Source: Symsagittifera roscoffensis
Lineage: Eukaryota > Xenacoelomorpha > Acoela > Convolutidae
Assembly: GCF_963678635.1 (NCBI RefSeq)
Contig: NC_087062.1
Location: forward strand, 30,776,833 to 30,840,832
Direction of reading: 5' to 3'
DNA: 64,000 nucleotides
Of the stretch, positions 56,178 through 64,000 are shown piece by piece. Numbering within the stretch: position 1 is the first letter of the stretch; each line of letters opens with the position of its first letter. The notes under the pieces were generated by a model. It worked only from the letters and a program-made list of their open reading frames with translations, was not told the origin of the DNA and made no database searches. The position numbers and the translations under genes are program-made.

Positions 56178-56800
56178 ATATGGAACGTTTAAGGGGCAAC
56201 ATCACCGACGAACAGCTCCAAGCCATCGAGGATGTAATCAATCCCAATCCGAAAGCTTTTTCGCGGCACAAGGCCGACATTGGGTGTATAGAACTAGAAG
56301 AATTGACCGGTCCGAATTAGACAGGGGCGAAGCAAAAGATCCCAAACAAACATGATGGATGTAGAAAAGAAATAGAAACATGACTACAGTCCATAGAACC
56401 ATCCAATTCATCGTGAGCGTATGTAGTAGTGATGGCTAAAAAGAAAGGGGATGAATTGAGAACCTGTTGTGACTTTCGATATCTAAATTTTGTCACGTTG
56501 AAGGACGCCTGCCCAATTCCGAGAATAGATGAGAGTATCTCGAAAACAGGGAATGCCAGTTTTTCACCGCACTTGACTTTATATCAGCGCTTTGGTAGGT
56601 GCCACTTAAGAAACAGGATAAGGAGGGAAACCGACTGGATTGGCGTGTGAACTGGAAAAACTTCAAATTAATTGAATGCAGTTTGGCCTTTTTAAAGCAA
56701 CATTCACCTTCCAGAGACTAATGGCGCAAGCATTGAAAAGGGTAACCAAAAACTTGGAAACTGAATCATGTGTTTCGTGGACGACGTAGTATAAGCCACA
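56178..56800 (+). pseudogene. Ty3/Gypsy reverse transcriptase (broken)
   Basis: Begins with MERLRGNITDEQLQAIED, then INPNPKAFSRHKADIGC, which matches the FSKHKxDIGC block ahead of Gypsy polymerases. The frame at 56429-56650 has RTCCDFRYLNFVTLKDACPI and PRIDESISKTGNASF (motifs 2-3: R-F-CVDYRxLN, KDxYPLPRID, L-G-A-F). After shifts come TFQRLMAQAL and MCFVDDVV at 56767-56790 (catalytic xxDD, here FVDD). Stops and at least three shifts make it inactive. This is the clearest evidence for the family of the whole cluster. Confidence 0.8.
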
Positions 56801-57499
56801 CCCACGCTTGAGCAGAAGAAGCATTCAAGAGGAAAAGAAAAGTGTGTGTTTTGCGAACCTCCAGTACTGGCATGCCGACAAAAAATGACAAATACGTACG
56901 TGACACTGATTTGTCGGCGGTGGCATCAAGAGCAAACGTGTAAAAGAAGAGCTCTTTTGAGGCCAATAGCGTGGAAAACTACCGTGTGAAGGAGCTTGGG
57001 TAGCACAGCAAGAGGGTTCTGAGAGAAACAAGTGCAAAGTGATACGGATGGACCCAAGATAAAGGATTGATTCTTATTCACAGACAAGGAGACACGAAAA
57101 CCTACCTTTGACAAAAGTTTGCACAAGTCAAGTCGCCTAATCCAAGATCGCCGGAGCTACACAAACAAGATGCAATGATAAAATACTGACCAACAAAAGA
57201 TGAATACCGATGGAAATCTGTTCGATTCGCCCTGCAGATGAAATGACACTCTGTCGAAAAAGAAGGACAAGAAAAAAAGCAACTAGAACATGCACTAGTA
57301 CGGCTAATAGACAAGCTAGCTGCTAACAGACAAGGGAACTCAAGATCGCACGAGGGGGCACTGGAACTGAGCTCACGACACTATAAAAATCAGAACGAAC
57401 TTTCGACACTGAAGAAAAATTGACCGCAATTGAAGTTGAAAATCGCCGTGAAGTTATGCGCACGTTGGTTAGCAACATCCTAGAGTAGACATTAGTAGA
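56801..57499 (+). pseudogene. Degraded pol middle (RNase H/linker region)
   Basis: Only scraps can be read (FLFTDKETRKPTFDKS near 57066-57115). No RNase H catalytic motif is certain. Confidence 0.35.
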
Positions 57500-58230
57500 C
57501 ATTGGGCAAAAGAACTATAATTCAAAAGGTCTCGAGATACGGTTGTCTCAAGATTTTTCATTCAGATAAACGACAAAGTCTTTGTAGGGCACCTGATGAA
57601 ATGTTTAATAAAACAATCACACATCGCTAATGCTCATTCTACAACTTATCATCTGAAGACAAATGTAAAGGTGGGAATACAGAACAGGACACTTGTCAAC
57701 ATGCTCAGTGTATATGTTCCTGATACGCCCTGATACATGACAGACTGTGACAGGTGCTTACCTCAGTTGGTTGGTGTGTATAGCAGCACGCAACACGCAA
57801 TCGGTGGTTTCAGTCCGTTCTCGATCTGGTCGAGAAAGGAAGCATCAAGGCATTTGATTCCGAATATGAAGGTCAAAAAACCTCACGACAGGTGTACGTG
57901 AGAAAGGCCAACAAGAGACAGAAAGAGTTGAAGGATCTATGTAGGCGGAACATGGTCCAAGCCGAAATGCGCCAACGGAAAGAATACGATCAGAAGGCCC
58001 TGGGAGCAAAAGCATACGAAGAAGGACAATATGTCTGTGTTTTTCAAAACATCAACCAACCAAAAGGGACCAGGAAGCTAGTATAAAAGTGAAAGGGTTC
58101 CTTTGCGACCACAGAGGTACACCAACAAGGCAGGTTCTATCGCTCGAGCACTGGACAGGCGGCTCATTATGAGAATCTAAAACCTCGTGTCTCATTACCA
58201 GAAGGTTGGGACATCCCTAAAAGCACGGAA
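57500..58230 (+). pseudogene. Gypsy integrase (broken)
   Basis: Pieces in order: a SRYG-KIFHSD-like block near 57530-57570 (core domain, second catalytic Asp region), HAQCICS/VNMLSVYVPD at about 57695-57725, STQHAIGGFSPF near 57785-57815 (typical end of the core), then the frame 57892-58086 with RQKELKDLCRRNMVQAEMRQ, KEYDQKALGAKAYEEG and a V-F-G-TRKLV chromatin-proximal segment; HYENLKPRVS at about 58168-58198 matches the usual integrase end (VHFERLKP). Several shifts. Confidence 0.7.
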
Positions 58231-59268
58231 GGCATAGATTACCTAGTATAGGAACCGGCTTGCAGTTTAATTGAAAAAACTCGGGAGAAAACCGATGGTA
58301 ACGAGACAACAAGCTTGAGTGTTCACGAGAAGGTTGAGGTAAGTTCGGAAGAAGGTTCCCATGTAGAAGACTGAAGGAAATCAGAACAAGATGAAATACG
58401 GATATCGGTGGAGCCTGGTAAACCTCTGACAAGGAACACGAGAAGATGAGATAGACATTAAGCAAAGAGAAACAGAAAAAAAGAAACAAACTAACTTAAG
58501 AATGCTAGAATGGATGCCAGTGGAGAAGCGGAAAAGGTAGACATATCTGCTCTAAAATAAAATTGGGAAAAAATCCATATTCAGATGGATCACAACGGAC
58601 AGTCCTCTTGAAGTAGCCGTGAACAATCTTGAGTCAGCACCATCGACAAGATATCAATAAATATTTTGTCTGGGGAGTGGGAGTAGGACTAATCCGCACC
58701 AAAAACTTTTTGACTGAGAATCTGAGAGAAAGAAGAGATACCAATGACCTAGACGTGGAAAAAACCAAAACTGATTTGCTCAAATCATCAAAAAAAACTG
58801 AAACACAAAACGAACATTCCGAGAATATCTTGATCTCCGATTGCAACTTCATTCTGTAAAAAAAAAACGGCGGCGATCTGCATAACTGCAGACATGAGTA
58901 TCAAGACGAGATTAGAAGAAGATTTCAAAAGAGAAAACACAATAAGCATTTCGTGTTCAGACAGAGATCGCGACTAGGTGAGATGGCAGCATTCCTTCTC
59001 AGAGTGTCACAGACACCTGGAAAGTACCTTTGTTTTATTTTAACCAGAATCAGCGACATGAGTACAATAGATAAAGAGCACTTCTTTGTTGCATTTACTG
59101 GGCTAGGGGACTTCCTGGTAGAGAGAGGTGCGATGGAGTTTCACTGCCGATATACGACCCAAATAGAGCTTGAATGCAAGAAAGCTCTAATCCAGTCTAC
59201 ATTTGATCTTTCCCAAATAGAGCTTGAATGCAAGAAAGCTCTAATCCAGTCTACATTTGATCATTAGA
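58231..59268 (+). pseudogene. Region after pol, unidentified frames
   Basis: 58629-58859 is polar and charged. 58953-59267 begins FRQRSRLGEMAAFLLRVSQT and includes KEHFFVAFTGLGDFLVERG. An envelope-like or accessory gene can sit here in some Gypsy elements, but there is no signal peptide, membrane anchor or other support for that. Confidence 0.3.
59157..59265 (+). repeat. In-frame 54-bp tandem duplication
   Basis: Two exact 18-residue units (IELECKKALIQSTFD plus linker) back to back just before the stop of frame 58953-59267. Confidence 0.9.
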
Positions 59269-59525
59269 AAAAACTGTCCATCTCTACAAAAAATAAAAAT
59301 GGAGTATCACATAGGAACCAAGCAAGGGGACTCAAACTTGGAATGAGCCCACGAAAATGAACTGGGGTTTGTTGAATTCAAAAAGATGTAGGAACTTGAG
59401 TCTTGAGATGATATCGAACCTATACCTGTACAACTGGCATGCGGTCTCAGAGGAGTGTGATATCTTATAGGGGGTCTTAATTGGAAAACGGGACGGCCTA
59501 AAAGCGGTAGCATGATGTTTAGCCC

Positions 59526-59841
59526 TTAAACGGACAAAAAATCAACTGGCTAGAAAGAGACGATGAAAAACGAATAGAATTAAGATAACTCACGTCAGAC
59601 AGTCGTCAATAGGGACTTTTCGATCCTCTGTCGGTGTGTAGTTTCTTGGCGAATGCTACAGATATCATAGGTGTAATCGAAAGAACAGGTTGTTGAAAAT
59701 ATATTTCATAACTGGCTATTCTTGGTTTATAACTATAACCGGTTTTAAGGGGTGTAACTGTTTTTTAATTGTAAGAACAATATGAACGTTAAGCTGATAT
59801 ATAACTGATGATAAGGTAACCCAGCCGCTTGATTTGTTCAC
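59526..59841 (+). repeat. LTR-like direct repeat, copy 1
   Basis: About 315 bp, starting AAACGGACAAAAAATC and ending GATTTGTTCACAC. Nearly identical to 61253-61565. It lies after the pol region in the position of a 3' LTR. TG/CA ends are not obvious, so the true LTR could extend further. Confidence 0.65.
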
Positions 59842-59845
59842 ACAA

Positions 59846-61247
59846 TAAAATACAAAATCGTCAACAGAATTTCAGGTCATTGTGAAAGAGGAGGTAGCAT
59901 TAATTCCAAGAATAAAATACTCATTAAATCAAAAAGAAACTCATGGACGACTCGGATATATGTATTGGAAACTGAGAAAAGTAATCAAATTACACCTTGA
60001 GCAGGATAACTTGAATCACGAAGGATAAGCTTGCGCAGCGATCTTGAGCAATCTAGATAGGTCAGCACTAACAGGTATGGTGGCAAGAAGAAAGAAGGAA
60101 AGGACACAGCAGACAATTTCCTTAAAACAACAATGAATAATTTTGCTTCAGAAATGAAAAAGACCCAGAGGAACCCAGAAATAGCAGAAACTTCACATAG
60201 CATTGAAACTTGAAGCTGGGGTGAAAATTGACGAGCTGAGAACAATGCTGGCGACACGCTACACGTTTTCGAAAGATAATCCAACAACTCCTGAGGAAAT
60301 GTGGCATAAATTAAGAAGTTGAAGTATTGAAATCGAAAAAAAACTCGAAGTACTGAATCGACTGCAACCTTCACAGAGAAAAAGAGGAACCTAAGAAATC
60401 ATGGTACAAAACCAGATACGATATGGAAAACGTGCTAAATGTTGACCAGCTGATCACCATGTAGCGGGTTGAACCCTGTTCAAACACAGCATGAAGAGTT
60501 TGGGCAATGCCCCTGATGAGGATGACATGAGTCAGATTAACGAGCTCGAAAAAACTGCCCCTTGTTTGGGACGCAGTCAAGAACCAACCCATTCGAAGCG
60601 AAAACTAGCGTTAGCAGCAGTGCTAAATACAAGAAACGGCAGAAAATATGAACTTGCAGAACAAATACTTAAAGAAGGAGTAACCAATGATTAAATAAGT
60701 AAAAGCAGTGTCTGTAAACCACTAAAATGGCAAAGAAGAACTTGAGAAAAGGAAACCGCGTATCAACTACGAGAAAACAGCAGCAGCAGATGCGATCGAT
60801 AAAGTGAGCCAGGATCCAACAACACAATAGATTAAATAGAAACTGAGACAAAAGTTAGCGAAACAAAAGATTGATCAACAGGTTTCAGGTGTCAATAGAA
60901 ACAAGTAGAAGTGAGCGATAATCTGAAAATCATCAACCGCTGCTCTTCCATGAAATTGATCACAATGAAACCGTTCGGAATTTCGAAGACAAGCGCCTGA
61001 ATCATATCAATGCTTACAGCAGCAGGAGACGAAATAACATGAAACCTAATGGAACCGAGCGACCAAAAATTGATGCACTTAGATGTATGAGCGGAAAACT
61101 CTACATCATTAAGAACTCACACACAATTAAAAGCAAAAGCTGCACTGTTGAAGACAGAAACGATGAAAACGCTGAGAGTAAACGGTAGATACACGGATGC
61201 TTATGGGCTTTGCGAGGTCATGCTGTACATTGATGGCATCAAAATCT
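59846..61247 (+). mobile_element. Gag-only Gypsy fragment between two LTR-like repeats
   Basis: Matches 53164-54556 (offset about 6.68 kb), with gag-middle at 60070-60330 and the gag C frame at 60491-60694. It is more diverged than the copies at 53-55 kb. No pol. Confidence 0.75.
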
Positions 61248-61252
61248 AAACG

Positions 61253-61565
61253 GACAAAAAATCAACTGGATAGAAAGAGACGATGAAAAACGAATAGAAT
61301 TAAGATAACTCACGTCAGACAGTCGTCAATAGGGACTTTTCGATCCTCTGTCGGTGTGTAGTTTCTTGGCGAATGCTACAGATATCATAGGTGTAATCGA
61401 AAGAACAGGTTGTTGAAAATATATTTTATAACTGGCTATGCCTGGTTTATAACTATAACCAGTTTTAAGAGGTGTAACTGTTTTTTAATTGTAAGAACAA
61501 TATGAACGTTAAGCTGATATATAACTGATGATAAGGTAACCCAGTCGCTTGATTTGTTCACACCA
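61253..61565 (+). repeat. LTR-like direct repeat, copy 2
   Basis: Partner of 59526-59841, 1,727 bp downstream. Confidence 0.65.
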
Positions 61566-62004
61566 GGTGCTGTTACATAACGATTGAGAGCCAACATTCA
61601 ATAACAACATAACAAATATAGTTTTTTAACCCTGGTAATTTACACGCTCTCGACAGTAGTGAAGAATAACTTGTGCAGAACGTAAGTGTAGGCATAAGTA
61701 GTTGGATACGTTTTATTTCCGAATTTTGAGATTAAGTTTGATTAAATACTTTTGCATAAGAATTCTTGAGTCGTACCAAGAATCCTTGAGCGGCACTTCT
61801 TGACACAACACGGACGAGAGCGAAGACGAGATCGCTTGAGTTGAAGTTTCTTGAGCTGCTTATTTCGGAGGTGAATAATTTAGGGAAAACGGCAAACTTG
61901 AGTTGGTGCTTCTGGAGTTGGTTCTTCTTGAAATCTTTCTAGGTTGCTAGGAATTCATTGTCAGCAGCCTTAAAAACGCCTGTTCGGACAATTTATAGAG
62001 ATAT
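61566..62004. other. Flank after the second LTR-like repeat
   Basis: Contains repeated short TTCTTGAG-type words (61766-61930). A 22-codon open stretch ending KTPVRTIYRDI at about 61925-61990 lies just before the next frame, one base out of phase. Confidence 0.35.
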
Positions 62005-62193
62005 TTGAGGGATCTCGATTCCACACAAATGAATGAACGAGTCGCGGTGATGCTGAACGCCATATTGCAACTAGAGTCCCAGGGCAAGGGCAGAGAATCT
62101 GTCATGGAAACCCTCTTGATGTTGGGCTACACATCTGGTTCAGTTGACAATTTTTACACGCCCGATGTTAGTCTGATGGTCAAAGCGTTTTAA
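62005..62193 (+). CDS. Small unidentified frame
   Basis: 62 codons, apparently starting inside a longer frame (RDLDSTQMNERVAVMLNAI, then LMLGYTSGSVDNFYTPDVS). With the preceding piece (VARNSLSAALKTPVRTIYRD) and one frameshift it could be the helical N-terminal part of a gag or a DNA-binding protein. No family recognised. Codon usage looks real rather than random. Confidence 0.3.
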   Translation: MRDLDSTQMNERVAVMLNAILQLESQGKGRESVMETLLMLGYTSGSVDNFYTPDVSLMVKAF

Positions 62194-62207
62194 TAAAAAT
62201 AAGTCTG

Positions 62208-62360
62208 ATGGTCAAATTAGGGTCCAAGTAAGGCCAAATTGGGTTCTAACTAGTTTTGAATCACTGTCGACCTACGGTCAAATCAGGGTAGAATTAAGGT
62301 CGAACTAGGTCAAGTTAGGGTCAAGTTGGGGTCAAGTTAGGATTAATTCAGGGTCAAAAA
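62208..62360 (+). repeat. Degenerate short tandem repeat (GGTCAAGTTAGG-like)
   Basis: About ten imperfect 10-14-bp units: GGTCAAATTAGG, GGTCGAACTAGG, GGTCAAGTTAGG, GGTCAAGTTGGG and so on. Confidence 0.75.
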
Positions 62361-63397
62361 ATGGCAAAAACTTACAAGTTTGCTTGAAGTAGCTATAAAT
62401 AATAGTAGACTTGAGCTGCCTTCGAGAAGTGCCAATCAACAGAAAGTTCTGCCTTTTTGTATTCGAGGACTCAGGCCGTGTCCTTTCGCGTAGTCTGCCA
62501 GCTAATGGCAAAAAAACTGAGCGCACCACCACGTACCCTAAAAATTCGAATGCAAACAGAACGTCAGTGAACACGTTTTGCGAGAAAAAGATAGATTGTT
62601 TTCATTTTTGGAGAAAGCAAGCTCAAAAAATGAAATGACCTACCGATATGAGCAATTACTTCCCAAGTTAGGCGAAAAAAAAAAACATTTTTTTTTTCAG
62701 TTTTACTAAGTATTTTTTATTTTAAACGATAAAATTGGTTGCCGAATATTTTCAATTTGACAGAAATTATATTTTTGATGAAAATTGTTTATAAAAAACA
62801 TCAAAGATACTGTAAAAATTACTGAAGAAAAAAATTTTCTGCACAATTTTTTTTTTACTAAAGTGAGTTAGGATCTAGGTCAACTTATAGAGTAATTTCA
62901 GATTTCAGATAGGGTACACCGTCTGCTCGTCACGTTATCTTTTTTTTCGGCCGGATAGACTCGTGCAACTTCTTAGTCTAACACCGATCTTAATCTTACT
63001 CTTATATCTCAAAGTCTCAAAAGATCTAGAGTATACTGGGTTTGTTCCGAGTCGTTCTCTTGGAGAAAGCAACTAAGCTGTAAATTAAATTCAAATTGCT
63101 CTGGTGCTGAAATTACAAGTAGTTTCAGCACTTACAAGTAAATGGGTTGTTAGTTTGATGGAGAGTGATTGGTTAGTCTTTATAGGGAAAAAATATCTAG
63201 ATTATAACCAAAAATAATTTATAGTTTGGATCTGGTTCCACCCATCTGGGGTTTACAGGGTTTTTTGTTCTTTTACTTCTATCTGTAATGGAGGATGGAT
63301 GATGATCGTTTGTATTTCGCGAGCATCATTTCTATTCCGTTCTTGGAGGATAAAGCTCCCGGAAGCTGGAATCGTAGATGTCTTTCTGTCATTCAAC
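62361..63397. other. No gene seen
   Basis: A/T-rich. Overlapping antisense frames near 62332-62638 show no family resemblance. Confidence 0.4.
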
Positions 63398-63595
63398 AAC
63401 GACTGTGACCGCCAACAAAATCAATATGATTTCCGAATGGCTTGTTATGAATGGCTTTGCTTCGATGTCAAGTCGTAGTTCAAATCCTTTGAGTTGTGGT
63501 TGTGGGCGGCTATCGGTTGTGTTTAGCCATTCTGCGGATTGAGTGTCATCAGGTCGTCTTAGTTTCTTGATGGCCGTCTTCTTGATTGTTTATGA
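63398..63595 (-). other. Open stretch with hydrophobic end, unidentified
   Basis: About 65 minus-strand codons without ATG: KKTAIKKLRRPDDTQ, PQLKGFELRLDIEAKPF, then EIILILLAVTVVVE and a TGA. The end could be a membrane anchor of a decayed element protein. Weak evidence. Confidence 0.25.
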
Positions 63596-64000
63596 TCTAT
63601 ATTAATGCATTATAAAATTTACTTAAATAAATTTTTAGTTAGGTCGGATGATATTATGGTCATAGTGCTCGATGGAATATTCGTTAGCTCGGGGTGCGGT
63701 GAACATTTTAAAAAGCTTTTTGTATCCCACGTGCGTAAATTGTCGAGGTGTTAGTGCTGTAGTTAGTCTGAAAAGTTCATTTTTATTTCTATCTGTTTCT
63801 TGCGGTGTGTTAATAAGTGGTAAACAAACTGGGTTTGAGAAATCATAATAAGATGTACAATGGAGTGTGGGGATTAATACATGCTCATCGACATGGTGGG
63901 GTTGTTCAGTATTAGGGACGGAGTGATTATATGTATATCAAGGGAAGAGGGGTAAAGATAATTGGAGAAATTCGATAGTATTTGTATGTTAAGGGTGGTT
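63596..64000. other. No gene seen
   Basis: A/T-rich window end without a recognisable feature. Confidence 0.4.

Overview
The window is nuclear DNA from an animal. It has one recognisable host gene and, around it, mostly transposable-element debris. The evidence for an animal nuclear genome is a multi-exon gene with GT-AG introns, tRNA-derived SINE-like repeats, a LINE, Ty3/Gypsy-type elements and a MULE-type transposase remnant. I cannot place the phylum from the sequence alone.

Region 1 (1-13,112) has no intact gene. It is a mosaic of short dispersed repeats. Family A carries a tRNA-like module and a terminal hairpin. Family B carries a different tRNA-like module. Family C is a degenerate ~130-bp tandem array with a conserved 3' block. 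Family D is a third dispersed type. A decayed MULE-type transposase lies at about 3,560-4,558 and runs straight into a family C array.

Region 2 (13,113-23,752) is a minus-strand DHHC palmitoyltransferase gene of the ZDHHC5/ZDHHC8 type. I resolved eight exons with matching phases, plus a probable 8-nt microexon, giving about 678 residues. The protein ends in EISV, the PDZ ligand known from vertebrate ZDHHC5/8. A 5.7-kb intron is filled with the same repeats as region 1.

Region 3 (24,238-26,930) is a 5'-truncated, mutated non-LTR retrotransposon on the minus strand, with endonuclease, reverse transcriptase and C-terminal pieces.

Region 4 (about 28,449-39,461) is an ~11-kb unit bounded by ~0.5-kb LTR-like direct repeats. 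It is visibly richer in G+C than its surroundings. It holds long decayed reading frames that I cannot assign to any family, and I saw no reverse transcriptase, integrase or protease. This is the most likely place for something undescribed.

Region 5 (about 39,769-61,565) is a nest of rearranged Ty3/Gypsy-like copies in both orientations. It has gag-like and protease-like pieces, one degraded pol (reverse transcriptase 56,178-56,800; integrase 57,500-58,230), near-identical tandem duplications of ~2.5 kb and ~0.82 kb, a 175-bp foldback element at an inverted-repeat junction, and ~315-bp LTR-like repeats at 59,526 and 61,253.

Region 6 (61,566-64,000) has a small unidentified reading frame, a short minisatellite and otherwise nothing I recognise. 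Exon boundaries and repeat limits were read by eye, so ends may be off by several bases, or by tens of bases for repeats.
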